DNA of 64,000 bases from Symbiodinium natans (lineage: Eukaryota; Sar; Dinophyceae; Suessiales; Symbiodiniaceae). Made by a program: the position numbers and the translations under genes. The stretch spans positions 331,501-395,500 of the forward strand of contig CAJNDS010001624.1 in assembly GCA_905221605.1 (NCBI GenBank). Reading direction: 5' to 3'. The notes below the pieces were generated by a model. The model saw nothing but the letters and a program-made list of their open reading frames with translations, was not told the DNA's origin and searched no databases. Numbering within the stretch: position 1 is the stretch's first letter; each line of letters opens with the position of its first letter. Shown piece after piece: positions 46,101 to 56,570 of the stretch.

Positions 46101-49100
46101 TAGGCTTCAGAGACTTCGGGTTGAGAGTCTCAGGTTTCAGGGTTCGCGGGGTTTAGGCTTCCGGGTACCGGGTCGTCTGTACCCGTGGCCTCCCAACTCC
46201 TGGGCTTCCAGGATCCTTCCCAAAACCCTAAACCCTAAACCCTTAACCCTAAACCCTAAACCCTAGCCCTAAACCCTAAACTCTAAACCCTAAACCCTAA
46301 GCCCTAAACCCTGAACCCTGAACCCTGGAAGTCGGATGGGCGCGAAATCGACTCTGTTTCCGCGGCGCGGCGGAAGATGTGCCTCCCCAAATAAGATCCT
46401 AAAACCCCGAGCCTAAACATTTCAACCGCCAGGGCTCATTACTGCATTTTAGGAATCAGGGTGTGGGTCACGATGTCGTCTGGGAAAGGAAAAGGCACAT
46501 GCTGCTTTCAAAAGCCTGCCCCTCCTATTTAAGAATTGCACTTGTTGAAAGCAACATGTTGTGCCCTTCGGAAGCTGCGGTGGATTGCCTGAAATACAAC
46601 TGCAACTCTCTCTGAACACAATAAAAAAGATAACAGATGTGTAGAAATGTATATATATATATGTATGACTACTAGAATATATAAACTTACTTTTTCAAAT
46701 TTATGTACTTACCTGCTGTATCAACCTCTCTGCCAAAGCCATCATATTATATTAAACATCTGATATACAGCCATTCAAGCTACAAACGCAACCCAGGACC
46801 ACTCAAGCACCCTCATTAACCCCAGTCCCAGATCACGCAGACTGAATACTCGACTCGCACGGCTGATGATCCTCAGCGATTCAGATTTATCCCTAAACCG
46901 TAAACCCTAAACCCTAAACCATGGCTTCTTGATCCCTGCCCTGGGGCCCCAAGCCATCATTTGTCTGGTCGCACCCCCTGTCAAGGAGTTGGAGATGGCA
47001 TGGATGCCTTAGCCAGAGGTCGCCCAAAGAAGAAAAAACATGGCCCAAACTAAAGCCCTCAGAAAGGTCTGCGTGTCTAGGGGATTGTACTGGAGCGCCG
47101 AGAACAGGATGAACATTGCTGCAGATGTAATTTCCAGCCGTCTCTCATGGTATTTCAAGGCTTAGGACGGCGTGTATGAAACCCTCTAACCCCTACAAAC
47201 CCTATTGATAGAAAAACAGTCTGTCGCAGTGGAGCTGCGCACACCGACCGCGTGGAGGCGGCTCATGTAAATCAGCAGCCAGCTCCTAGGGCCGGAAGAA
47301 GGGGCTTATTCAAGTTGCTCAGGGGTAAGGGTGGGGTTTAGGGTTTAGGGTTTAGGGTTTAGGGTTCAGGGTTCAGGGTTCAGGGTTTAGGGCTTTTTTC
47401 GTTTCATTCAGGGCGTAGGGTTTAACCTATCATCTGCCAGCTGCTCATTCTTTGGCTGCATGAATGATCGAAGTCTAGGCATGGTTTGCCAGTGTGGAAA
47501 GGAGTTCTTTGCTTGTATGAAGAATGCCCAAAGGTTACCTCTACTTTCAGTGAAGCCCCCCCCCCCAGGTCCCCCCGTGGTGCATTCTTTGTTCGGGGCC
47601 TTGGGGGGGTGATCTTTGCAGGAAGTAGAAAAGACATCACCGAAGCCAACCTGGACCCTGCAGCCCCACGGATCAAGGAGCCTCCCCCCCAGCACGCCTC
47701 AAGAGTCTGCGGCTTCAAAGGCATGCCGTAAACCCACAGCGGTCGGGGTGCAGGGGCCTATGAAACACAGACAGCGGACCCGACTTTCTGAGGCATGGCT
47801 CTTGCAGAGGACGATGGTGACCAGCAACATCAGAGGTCCGCCAGAGAGCTGGTAGTGCAGTGAGCTGGCTGCCTGCGTGCCTTGTGCCAGGGTCCTATGA
47901 TGTAGGTGAGTGTCAAGGGATGAAGACTCGCACACAGGGGTGGGTTGTACCCGTTGTAGCTTCTGAAGGTTTCCCTTAATGTACGGTGAATATGGCCCTT
48001 CTATTACCTTCCGGATCTTGAAACAGGGTTAGGGTACAACCTTAGGGGTCCAAGGTAGAGTCGCGTGAGATTGTAGAACTGTCATTCACTGCCTATGTTT
48101 GTAGGGCTTGCCTCCTGTGGAGATGCAGAGAGAACACAGTACAAGTACTCACATCATGTATGTATATAGGGTATAGGTATTGTAAATCCAAATCCTACTC
48201 TGGGCCTTGTTCGCATGTGAGTTGGCTTCGATGTTTGAATTTGAATTCCACACCTTCTGCAATCCTCTTCTGGGGCCTGACAAAACAAGATGTCATTAGA
48301 TTCTATATTCAGAGGTCACAGCCTGAAAAACCCTCATCTGGGCCTGCTTCGTAATCTATTTGAAAATGAGCTTAATTATATACGAAAGCCACACACTAGG
48401 AAATTATCGTCTGGGCTTCGTTCGTGAGTAAACCGAATTTCAACAAGTACATTATCTGGCCACAGCCCAAGACATGCTTTGTATGGGAATTACATCTAGT
48501 TTGCCGTATATTCAAGACCGACCACACCGTATCAAATCCTCCTCTTATCCGCAATGAAATTTGTTTGGAATTCTAAATTTTAAGGCCAAACCCTGAGAAA
48601 TCCTCAGACGAATTTATCGGGTTTATAAGGGTTAGAGGCCATAAACCCTTAAGCACAAAATCTGGACCCGAAACCTTGACGGAGGTGCCGGGGATGGGGT
48701 GGGGGGCGGGTGGCTTATGTTGGGAGAAGGTACAAGGCACGTATGGGGAAACAGCCTAAGCCAAGGCTACAACTTCCTAGACCCTAAGCCCTAAACAGTA
48801 CGACCCGAGATGCTCCATGCGAAAGCCAGCTGGAGCAAAGCCAGTGCACCGGCTGGAACGCCTTACTTGAAGGTTCATGGGCAGTTGTAAGGAGGGTTGG
48901 GTTTAGGGTTCAGGGTTTGTGCCACCTGCCTAGCAGCCTCGCAACCCGGGTTTAGGGTTTAGGGTTTAGTGATGAGGGCCATGAAGGTTCGCTGAAAGTT
49001 ATAAGTAGGGCTATGAGCACCTGAACTATAACGGGATCATGAATCTATCGGTCGATTAGCTTACTTCTAACCCTGCTTATCACTATACCCCTGAACCTTG

Positions 49101-49994
49101 AAGCAGTGTTCTCGGTGTTCAGGATGGTAGAGGCCCACCTGCTCGACTCCCAAGCAAAGGACATTCGGAGCTGCAAGCTCTTCAGCTTCGAAGTATCAAG
49201 GTTTAGGTTTCGCGCGTTTGCTGGGATGTTGGGGTTAGGGTTTAGGGTTGGGTCCAGAGCCGCAACCTTACAACCCCAAACCCTAGAGGCGTGAACATCT
49301 TGGTCCCAAGGCACACCAGCTGCTGTATAAGCTTGAGCTGAAGTCCCACATGCTTCCTTGGATGTCAGCGTGCAATCTGAACCTTGAGATACCCTGACGT
49401 ACTTTAGGGTTTAGGGCTTTGACCTCCCTTACTCCCTTAATTGGCAACTATGCCCTTCCGTGCCAAGGCTCGCATCACAGACACGTCGTGCGCGCGGTAC
49501 TTGCAGCGCCAGTTATATGTCAAGACAACGATCCTGTGATCCGGGCGTCGCTCTATTCGGCTTCCCAGGGCCCTAAAACCCTAAATCCTACGAGTATAGG
49601 ATTCGAGGTTTGACCTGGAAGGTGTAGCGGCCAGAAGGGAAGCTGTCATGACAAGCACTGCATGCAGTTTCAATGCAAAAAAGTTCAACAGCTTCTACTT
49701 GCACGATCATGGCGACCATGGGTCAGAGTTGTCTTCTTAGGGGCTGAGTTCGTTTGGGAAACAAGGCTAACTTTTGGGCTCTAAGGGGGTTTTATACTAC
49801 CCCACGAGGTTAAAGGATACCCACTCAGCACCTATGTCTTAGCCATTGCATGTTTTTGCATTTATACCTCTTTCGGTCTACGGGGCCACGCCCTTCAAGC
49901 CAACATCAACAATCAACTTTCTTGCAGGATGGGCCAGACCTCGAGTAGCGCGGTAGGTTGGCTCTTTGTTTGCTTCTCGTTTTTTTGCTTTTTT

Positions 49995-50025
<31 letters not shown>

Positions 50026-52955
50026 GGGGGTTCAGGGTTTAGATACCTGCCCTACACCCAGCTTAGAAAAACCTTCTCACCCACTCCTAAACCCTAAACC
50101 CGCACCTGAAACGTGCATTGGGATGTGCCCCCCTATACTAACAGTCCTTAATATACGGATTATAATGGAAACCCCTACCCCTTGCCCATGGCCCCAGTGG
50201 CTGTGAGAGTTCTCGAAAACTGCCCGCCGCCATGACCTTCGCGAGATTGAGGAGTTGGTTTAGGGTTTAGGGTTTAGGCGGTCACTACTGTTTGCTTAAG
50301 AACCCCCCCCGCCAACAACAAAAAGAAACAAATATCATATTGCCCATGCTACCCTTATCAGGAAGAATTGTTTTGTTTTTGGCAGGGGGTTACCCTAAAC
50401 CCTAAACCCTAAACCCTACAGCCCGAGATAAAGGGCATCCATAGGAGTCATGATGGGTAACTGGTTTCAAGTCGCGGCTTCTCAAGTTGAAGCTCCCAGG
50501 CTCCCCTTATTCGCCGAACTCCCGAAGGTATAGGAAGGGTTTAGGGTTTAGGGTTTGGGTTTTAGGGTTTAGGGTTCAGGGTTTGGGGTTCAGGTGCTGG
50601 GCTCCGGGCGACCCAGCAAGCGGCGGAACGCTGGTCGTCCATGATGTGGCTCAGACCCGACAGTCCTGGAAGAGTTGCTTTTGTTGGGGGGAGGGGGGCG
50701 GGGAACTTCCTTGGAACCCTGGAACCTTAGACCCTAGACCCTAAACCCGCTTTGCACAGACTCAGACAACCCTAAGGCCTAAACTCTTGAAGCAAACCAT
50801 GCCCTCCCGTTCATCCATGCCCTGGACGTGTCACGCCCACCGTTTCGTCGCATGCCTTCTTCCATAAAACCCTAAAGCCTAAACTCTAGAAACCCTCTTG
50901 CAGCATCGCGGCCCCACCAAATGTAGGCTGCAAGCTCCAGCATGTGCAGGAAGGTCATGCAAATCCAGACTTGCCTTTGAGATGCAGGACTCGTGTTAAG
51001 AATCTTGCTTTCCGGTCGCCATTTTTGATGAGACTATTTTGTCTTACCGCAAGACCGCATAAACGTATGATGGTAACTTACAAGGAGGGACTCCCTCACT
51101 CTACTAACTATAGTTCAGGGACTCAACGAGCCAAATTGAGGATCCTTGCAGCCCAATGTAGGGTCCTATAACTCTGCCTATATCTAGGGGACCCTAAACC
51201 CTAAACCCTTTTGCATCAGGACTTGTGTGAACCCTAAGCCTAAACCCTAAACCCTTCCTTGTAACAACCCTTGAGCCTCCATACAAAGAGCCCCAAAACC
51301 GCCCAACATTCGACAACATGCTGGCGCTGAACCCTTTGTGCCGCACGCGGGGGGCCGGCTGACAAGGAGCCGTCGCGAGCCGAAAGTGCCGACTCTACTT
51401 GAAGGTTCACGGGCGGTTACCAAGTAGGAATTCTGCTTATAACTACCTATGAATCTGCATGGGTAGTTATAAGGTAGGGTTAGTAAGGTTAGAAGTACCC
51501 TAATCTAAGGTTATACTGTAGGTTACCTGACTTGTAACAACTCTACTTTTTACTACCCACGAACCTTGAAAATACCTGCCTCTATAAATTGGTCCTGCCC
51601 CACTTCTGGCAGCTTATACCTTACGGATGCATAGGGATTCTATGAAAACAAATCTGGGAACGCTCTATTCCTGCTATATGTGCCTGCATAAGGTACAAGG
51701 AGGTACACGCCTGCTTACATCATTTACAAGGAAGTGCACGTTTCCGCAACAAACCCCTATAAGCCCTAGCTGATGATAAAATTAAAGGCTGCGGGGATTG
51801 TGTGATGAAGGCTCGTCGGACTTGAAGTCAGTGTGTACAAGTAGTTAGCAATGAGAGTTTTGCGGTTACCCCTGAGTTCGATAGCCTACATATTCCGTGA
51901 TATAGCCCGGGACACAGCCGCGACTAGCGCTCACGCGATAGTCACGTGATGGCTAATCACGGCTGTGTCACGGGCTATGGAGACTAATCCTAAACCCTAG
52001 ACCCTAAACCCTAAACCCTAAACCCTAATGTAATTTTAGAGGTTACAGGCGTGCGGGGTTTAAAGAGTTAGAAATGCCTGGGCCTTAGTCGGCAGTCATA
52101 CACCGCTCTCCCCTCAACGGATACTGATCGTATGATATAGCTTCCAGGTTTAGAGTTTAGGGTTTAGGGTTTAGGGTTTAGGGAGGGGCCCCCTTACTCC
52201 ACTAACTATAGTTAAGGGACTTATAGCCTAATGTAGGATCCTCATACCCAATTTGGGATCCTTACAAGTAGAGTTATAAGGACCCTAAGTGGGGTTCTTA
52301 GGATCCTAAAATAGGATATAAGTCTCTTATCTATAGTTAGTATAGTAAGGGGGGCCAAAACTTGTAGTGTTGGATGCCACAGTCTGTTCACAGTAGCATC
52401 GGGGATTGTGCTGAGGCAGGGTCATCCTTTCGGGGTCCTAGCCTGGTTCCATTCTACAAGTTATACCTCCATACCTCCAAAAAAGAACCGCCATGAATTC
52501 ATCGGGGCCTATTTTCGGGATGGGGCTGATGAGCACATGAAACAAACCTAAACCCTATAAACCCCAAACCCCAAAGCCTAAACCCCAAGTCACAGAAGGC
52601 CCAAGTGGCTCCAGCAAGTTGTCCCACAGGCAGTAGAGGATGCCACGCACGGAAAGCTTCAGGAAGACAGCCATGTCCTGGGACAGATGGTCGCTCCTCT
52701 AACATGTGGTCCCTTTGGGGGTCACTGTTATAAGGCGGACCCTATTGCTTAGGGTACCCCTCAATTTAAAAAACCTACAGAACTCCCTCAATCACTGAAC
52801 CCTAAACCCTAAACCCCAAACCCTAAGCCCTAAACCCAACTGACCAGATGATGGCTTCGGACTTGCCATGGGTCCAGACTAGGATGACAGGAGGGTCTCC
52901 CGTCGAGTGCTTCTCATCAGGAACCCCTGTGCTCCAAGCATTATCTACTTTCTGA
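40172..52955 (-). CDS. Series of membrane-protein-like exon candidates
   Basis: Short minus-strand open segments, several hydrophobic, separated by telomeric tracts and repeats. They include 52955-52850 (PPVILVWTHGKSEAIIW), 52695-52590 (DMAVFLKLSVRGILYCLWDN), 50974-50890 (VWICMTFLHMLELAAYIWWG), 49377-49290 (SKEACGTSAQAYTAAGVPW), 49196-49105, 47905-47790 (SGGPLMLLVTIVLCK), 47305-47212 (SWLLIYMSRLHAVGV), 47128-46995 (MFILFSALQYNPLDTQTFL), 46002-45867 (AITLMIFASFCLAFLIIE, then a stop), 44047-43930 (CGVNLIGSTFFNIIILPF), 41990-41835 (FRVLLMVASVVAATVAMCF) and 40280-40172 (YWALALLLSGSQTLMGAAM). They suggest one or more polytopic membrane proteins (channel or transporter). GVNLIGSTFFNI is faintly like cation-exchanger alpha-repeats. 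The number of genes and joins are unresolved. The stop in the 46-kb exon implies at least two genes. Confidence 0.35.
40464..40546. repeat. Telomeric array inside a family B element
   Basis: About 12 CCCTAAA units placed between the left end CTACAAGGAGGGGGCC and internal family B sequence TTAGGTTATACGTCCC. The right end CATTGTAG is at about 40600. Confidence 0.85.
40695..40768. repeat. Interstitial telomeric array (CCCTAAA)n
   Basis: About 10 perfect units. Confidence 0.95.
41165..41265. repeat. C/T-only tract
   Basis: About 100 bp of C runs broken by TT. Similar long homopolymer G or C runs occur at 10208-10222, 23203-23221, 28372-28391, 37884-37902, 50005-50031 and 62633-62652. Confidence 0.9.
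42287..42384. mobile_element. Family A inverted-repeat element
   Basis: Ends CTGGGTTGGCC and GACCAACCTGG, about 98 bp, AT-rich centre. No coding capacity. Confidence 0.6.
43155..43250 (-). CDS. Probable exon (unknown)
   Basis: Reads RDLAGAQLARDPRNLIIAVY then SNEYAAGLQ, a strongly protein-like frame ending at CAG. It lies beside a family I repeat (43285-43391). Product unknown. Confidence 0.35.
43285..43391. mobile_element. Family I dispersed repeat
   Basis: Begins near TAAGGGCCTGAATA, has inner GGGACCAG.AGGGAATA, and ends ATTCCGACCCCTACA. Other members: 19168-19272, 19598-19696, 21004-21116 (reverse), 21275-21340, 21740-21856, 29464-29555 (reverse) and 62368-62441. Confidence 0.6.
44420..44557. 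repeat. Interstitial telomeric array (CCCTAAA)n, longest in the window
   Basis: About 20 near-perfect units, 138 bp. The purity suggests recent origin or active homogenisation compared with the many degenerate tracts. Confidence 0.95.
44806..44956. mobile_element. Family C element with telomeric insert in its right arm
   Basis: The expected right arm AACTGCCCATGAA is split: AACTGC, then about five CCCTAAA-like units, then CCATGAAACTTCAAGTAG. Confidence 0.7.
45084..45144. repeat. Interstitial telomeric array (TTTAGGG)n
   Basis: About 8-9 units. Confidence 0.95.
46011..46083. repeat. Interstitial telomeric array (CCCTAAA)n
   Basis: About 10 perfect units, adjoining a predicted terminal exon (46002-45867, minus). 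Confidence 0.95.
46430..46900. other. Non-repetitive AT-rich stretch, no feature seen
   Basis: No convincing exon, telomeric tract or inverted-repeat family member. A short TATATATATA run lies at 46653. Other stretches where I see nothing beyond short repeats: 400-2100, 29760-30110, 51580-51890 and 58120-59030. Confidence 0.5.
48185..48610. repeat. Degenerate tandem repeat, no gene seen
   Basis: Loosely repeated motif AATCCTC.TCTGGGCCT..TTCG at intervals of roughly 60-80 bp (48187, 48258, 48325, 48400 region). AT-richer than the surroundings. Confidence 0.4.
50445..50527 (+). CDS. Probable exon with AG|G start and GT donor
   Basis: Starts after ATAG and reads VMMGNWFQVAASQVEAPRLP then LFAELPK, ending AAG|GTATAGG before TTTAGGG repeats. 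Another plus-strand candidate, 51246-51360, reads EPQNRPTFDNMLALNPLCRT. Confidence 0.35.
51077..51190. mobile_element. Family B element truncated at a telomeric tract
   Basis: Left end TTACAAGGAGGGACTCCC and the body are present. The right end is missing and the sequence runs TCTAGGGG into ACCCTAAACCC. Confidence 0.6.
51903..51977. repeat. Inverted repeat, 26-bp arms
   Basis: Arms TAGCCCGGGACACAGCCGCG (continuing ACTAGC) and GCTAATCACGGCTGTGTCAC (continuing GGGCTA) pair with about three mismatches around a 23-bp loop. It belongs to none of families A-I. Confidence 0.8.
52188..52356. repeat. Palindromic family B derivative
   Basis: About 169 bp whose two ends are the same family B half in opposite orientation (GGCCCCCTTACTCC ... 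AGTAAGGGGGGCC with ACTATAGTTA in each arm). It could fold into one long hairpin. Confidence 0.65.
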
Positions 52956-53455
52956 CTAAGAACCCCCCCAAGAAACAAAAGACTATGATCCCTATATGGC
53001 CCTTACAAGGAAGAATGTTTTGCATTCTTCGGGGGGTATCAAGCAATTTGTAGTTGTCGTCATACACGGACACTCACGTAACAGAAACCATGTAAAACAG
53101 ACAGTTTTGCTGGTGAGCTGCAACCAAATTTCGCAGATGCGGGTTGCGTGTCTAAAAGGTCAACCCCCCACATTCAGCAACCCACTGCGTAAATGGGAGT
53201 ACCCTAGACCCTAAACCCTAAACCCCAAACCCTAAACCCTAAACCCCAAATGAAGCGTGGATTGAGCGAATCCTATTTCGTCAGCCAAGTCGGCACATCA
53301 GCACGAGACGCTACATGAACGGCAAGAAACAAAAAGACAACAACAAAATCGCTCGCCCGATCGTCCTTCAACATGAACGCCGCCTTTATTGACGCAGTTC
53401 TACGTCTGCGTGCATCTGAATTCTGCTGTCGCGGCTATCCGTATGACTAGGAAAC

Positions 53456-53504
53456 CTGTGAAGATAGACCCTACACCCTAAACCCAAAACCCTAAACCCT
53501 AAAC
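53456..53504 (-). other. Telomeric-repeat intron with direct-repeat borders
   Basis: 49 nt on the minus strand, starting GTTTAGGG and built of about five TTTAGGG-like units, ending TCTATCTTCACAG. The exon before it ends CTATCTTCAG, so a 9-bp direct repeat (TGAAGATAG on the plus strand, 53459-53467 and 53506-53514) flanks the tract. Removing the tract with one repeat copy restores a continuous sequence and leaves canonical GT and AG ends. It is a prediction from sequence form only. Confidence 0.5.
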
Positions 53505-53600
53505 CTGAAGATAGGGAGAGGACACAGCAGAGTCCTCCAAAGCTATCTGCGCGAGCGCCATGATGATGTCCATGTCCAGCATGTTGGGCAACATGGTGGC
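53505..53600 (-). CDS. Exon ending at a telomeric-repeat intron (unknown product)
   Basis: 96 nt, 32 codons, phase 0 at the end. It is preceded by CAAAG|G and reads ATMLPNMLDMDIIMALAQIA then LEDSAVSSPYLQ. The Met/Asp pattern NMLDMDII resembles exon C of the duplicated gene (ADMLDMLIV) but homology is not established. It stops exactly at CAG|GTTTAGGG. Joining to the next segment across the predicted 49-nt intron gives VS and a TAG, so this may be the penultimate exon. A possible upstream exon near 53870-53820 ends SSESQ|GT. Confidence 0.45.
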
Positions 53601-54316
53601 CTTTGACAAGTAGGGTCTCCGGTTTAGGGTTTGGGGTTTAGGGTTTAGGCTGTGCGAGCAGACCTACCTCCTCGACCTCCTCGAACCCCCCTCCCTTAAG
53701 AACTTGAGGGTTTCCAGAGAAGTCTACAACTCTCTTCGGATTTTTCTTGTAGGGCAAACGACAATACAAACTTACAGCATCCGGGAACCTTAGCTGATGG
53801 TAAGCCCTTAACCTGCGACTCTGAAGACGGGATAGCAGGCTGCTTCGCCGGTTCTGAGTGACCCTAAAACCTATACTCCCCTTTAACCTTTATAAAAATA
53901 GTAGTTTGTTTAATATCCTCTTGGGCTTTATATAAACAAAATAAAAAAAAACCAAGGGCAAGTTAGAAACATCTACATCTTGAGACCCTGCAACGGCTGC
54001 CCGACAGCTAACACAAAACCACCTTTGCAGGGAACACAGTCTGGCCCATAAAGGAGAAAGGGAGACTTGGTGCCTTAGAACACCATCGCAGAAAAAAGAA
54101 AAAAAACAAAAAGCAAAAAAAAATGTCCAAAAGCATATTTTTCTCGCGATATCTCCATGTGATGATGGCTTGCCCTCCCTGCACCTTCAGGTGCAGTGGT
54201 CCGCACTTGTGCGGCTGTACAGACAAATCCCTCTACAAGGGGGCCCAAGACAGTGCTGTACAAGCGGACAGCTTTTGATTTGGGGGGGGGCACGAAAATC
54301 TGATGAGTGCACGAGT

Positions 54317-55902
54317 CTACTTGCCCTGCTTCATCATCAAAGAGCGCTTCCTCTGAGTTTTCTGCATCTGGGTCTCCTCATCGCCATTTGCCTTCCACAA
54401 GCCGCGGTGAAGAACCTCGGCCGCAGCATCATGCACCTTCTCCCAGCCATGGAAGCGTCTGCGCTGGCTCAGAGTGCCCACAGCATTGGGGAACGCATGG
54501 TGAACGTCATGGAACAGCATCTCGTTCCAGCGGTGCTTGCCACCCAGAACCATGGCCATGACATTGTGCAGCACTGGCCAAGTACGACCCGGATCCTGCG
54601 CCAAGAACTCGTTCCAGGGAAGGGAGTGCGTGAAGTTGGTGATGAACATCCAGGCTGCCGAGAACCCAATGCGGGCAAAGAACGACACTGTGAACATGAA
54701 GCGCCAGCCCTCGCTCAAGGGGCGTCCCAGAGGGTAGGTGCCCAGCAGCCACACGAAGGCCCAAAGGGACAGGACAAAAGCATTGTGTTTGATGCGGCGA
54801 GGAACCCATTTGCTCCAGAACTCCTTGTTGCACTTGCCGCCCGCACCCTCATCCGGGAAGTGCATCCACCACTCCAGGGCGAAGAGTGATCCGGTGTCGT
54901 TCAGGCCAAAAAAGTGGATCACAGGAATGAACGGCACGGTGAGCAGGTACTTGTACCAGTTGGAGCTCCATGGCCCAGCCCACTGCTGCAAAGCATAGTG
55001 GAACTCCTCAGGGTCCCAGCCGAACTCGCCCTGAATGAGCAAGTCCACAGTGGACGCGTGATGCCTGTTGTGTTCCAGCACGAACTCCTCCCACGGCAAG
55101 GAGAAAAAGTCCGCAAACCTATACTGAACTTGGAACCCTAGCAAAAAATAGAAATCTAATTTCTTAGGAGTTTTAGTACCCAAAAATTAAAAAACATTCC
55201 CAAGAAGTCCTAAGAAACGGGTGGGTCAAGAAGCGCTGCCATTCGTACACGGGGAAGGTTGCACCGTGCATGACGTCATGATCGATGTAGATCTGCTGGA
55301 TGGCGATGTACGAAAACGGGATGCCGAAGCACAGCGTGCAAGTCCACCAAAAGTCTGGGAAGCAAGCCAAGGCTGCGCAATAGGCGACTACCATGAAGAC
55401 TTGGCTGAAGAAGATCGCTGTGAGCACATTCCACATGTATATCATTTGCTCAGGCGTAGTCTTGGTGAAGAGGAACGCCAAGTTTTGCGGCATGGGGTCT
55501 GGCTTGTTCGGGGTCGGGAAAAGCCGATTGGCCTTCAGACTCCTGTTTTCCTAGGATGGCCCAAAAAACCCTCGGATTAGGGTTTAGAGGATTTGGGGTT
55601 TAGGGTCTACCTCTTAAGGGTCTACCTCTTAAACCCAATAAGGGAAATCTGAAATGTCCCAAAGGCCTGCCTAGTTTCGTTGTTCTCTGAACCGAGAGCA
55701 TCTTGTCGCTGCTTTGCGCAACGCCTGCTGCATTTGGGTCTCCTTCACCAGGCAAGGCGTTCTTGAGAGCGGCGATCTCGTGATCGTGCGCGTACTTGCG
55801 CTTGAGCTCCTCGAGGTACTCATCCGCGCCATAGAAGATCGAGGCCTTGCTGTGGGCCTGGGCCTTGCCCTCCTTGGCCAAGAGCGGCGCGCGGGTCGCC
55901 AT
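54317..55902 (-). CDS. Membrane fatty-acid desaturase, three exons
   Basis: Predicted exons 55902-55667, 55542-55210 and 55118-54317 sum to 1371 nt, i.e. 456 residues plus stop, with phases matching at both joins. Three histidine boxes of the membrane desaturase/hydroxylase superfamily are present: HDVMH in exon 2, HNRHH and HDVHH in exon 3. These ligate a di-iron centre that introduces a double bond into a lipid acyl chain. Long hydrophobic stretches (AIFFSQVFMVVAYCAALACF in exon 2, FVLSLWAFVWLLGTYPLG in exon 3) fit an ER or plastid membrane protein. Exon 1 (MATRAPLLAKEGKAQ) is hydrophilic. Borders follow AG|G with a GC donor (intron 1) and a GA donor (intron 2), a known dinoflagellate habit. 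Substrate and regiospecificity cannot be told. The basic tail KTQRKRSLMMKQGK ends the protein. Confidence 0.85.
55119..55209 (-). other. Desaturase intron 2 with inverted repeat across the donor
   Basis: A 91-nt intron with GA donor and AG|G acceptor joining THPFLR to FADFFSLPWEE. A 10-bp perfect inverted repeat, TTTCTTAGGA / TCCTAAGAAA, has its first arm overlapping the end of exon 2 and its second arm inside the intron. An alternative cut that removes three more codons from exon 2 (THPF joined to ADFF) is also in frame. Confidence 0.55.
55543..55666 (-). other. Desaturase intron 1 = family A inverted-repeat element
   Basis: A 124-nt intron, GC donor, CAG|G acceptor, chosen because it keeps the frame (TTKLGR joined to SLKANRL). 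It is bracketed by CTAG at 55671-55674 and 55551-55554 and by inverted ends CTAGGCAGGCC / GGCCATCCTAG. Its inner sequence (CCTTTGGGACAT, then TTTCCCTTATTGGG) matches the element at 16536-16633 read on the minus strand, including TTTCCCTTATTGGGTT and AAGAGG. The intron therefore is a copy of a repeat present elsewhere in the window. Splice sites are predicted, not observed. Confidence 0.6.
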
Positions 55903-56233
55903 AGATGCAATGGCGGGCGAAAATTGAAGTTAAGTGCTTGGACCACAAGTCTTAAGCTTGGGTTTTGGGATGCCTGGAGATTTCGCGGATGTCAAGGAAA
56001 GGGCCTCTTTTGGGTTCCCGAGGTAGGGTTTCGGGGGTTTAGGGCCTTCGAAATCGTCGAACGGGTTTAGCTTAAGGTTTAGGGTAAACCCTAAGCCCTA
56101 AACCCTAAACCCTAAACCCTAAAGCGTGCTTTCGGGCCTTGACGGACACGTTGTGCACGTCGCGGCTGCTCCGGGACTTGGAAACCTGACCGGGCTATCA
56201 GGGTGCTCTGTGATCCTACTCGAAGGTTCCTCA

Positions 56234-56375
56234 AGGGTTTAGGGTTTAGGGTTCAGGGTTTAGGGTTTAGGGTTTAGGGTTAGGGTTTAGGGTTTAGGGT
56301 TTAGGGTTTAGGGTTTAGGGTTTAGGGTGTAGGGTTTAGGGTTTAGGGTTTAGGGTTTAGGGTTTAGGGTTTAGA
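56234..56375. repeat. Interstitial telomeric array flanked by 14-bp direct repeats
   Basis: About 20 units with a few variants. Flanked by ACTCGAAGGTTCCT (56218-56231) and ACTTGAAGGTTCCT (56379-56392), both matching the end of inverted-repeat family C. Confidence 0.9.
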
Positions 56376-56485
56376 GAGACTTGAAGGTTCCTGGGTCGCT
56401 CTGAGTAGATAACCTCAACTTTATTAACCTACCCATGAAACTTCAAGTAGGTCTCCGGGCTAAGGTACAAGGAGGCTTCATGAAA

Positions 56486-56570
56486 GGGTTTAGGGTTTAG
56501 GGTTTAGGGTTTAGGGTTTAGGGTTTAGGGTTTAGGGTTTAGGGTTTAGGGTTTAGGGTTTAGGGTTTAG
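56486..56570. repeat. Interstitial telomeric array (TTTAGGG)n
   Basis: About 12 near-perfect units following ATGAAAGG. Confidence 0.95.

Noticed and set aside
54170-54889. 239-codon plus-strand frame
   Set aside because: Antisense shadow of the desaturase third exon.
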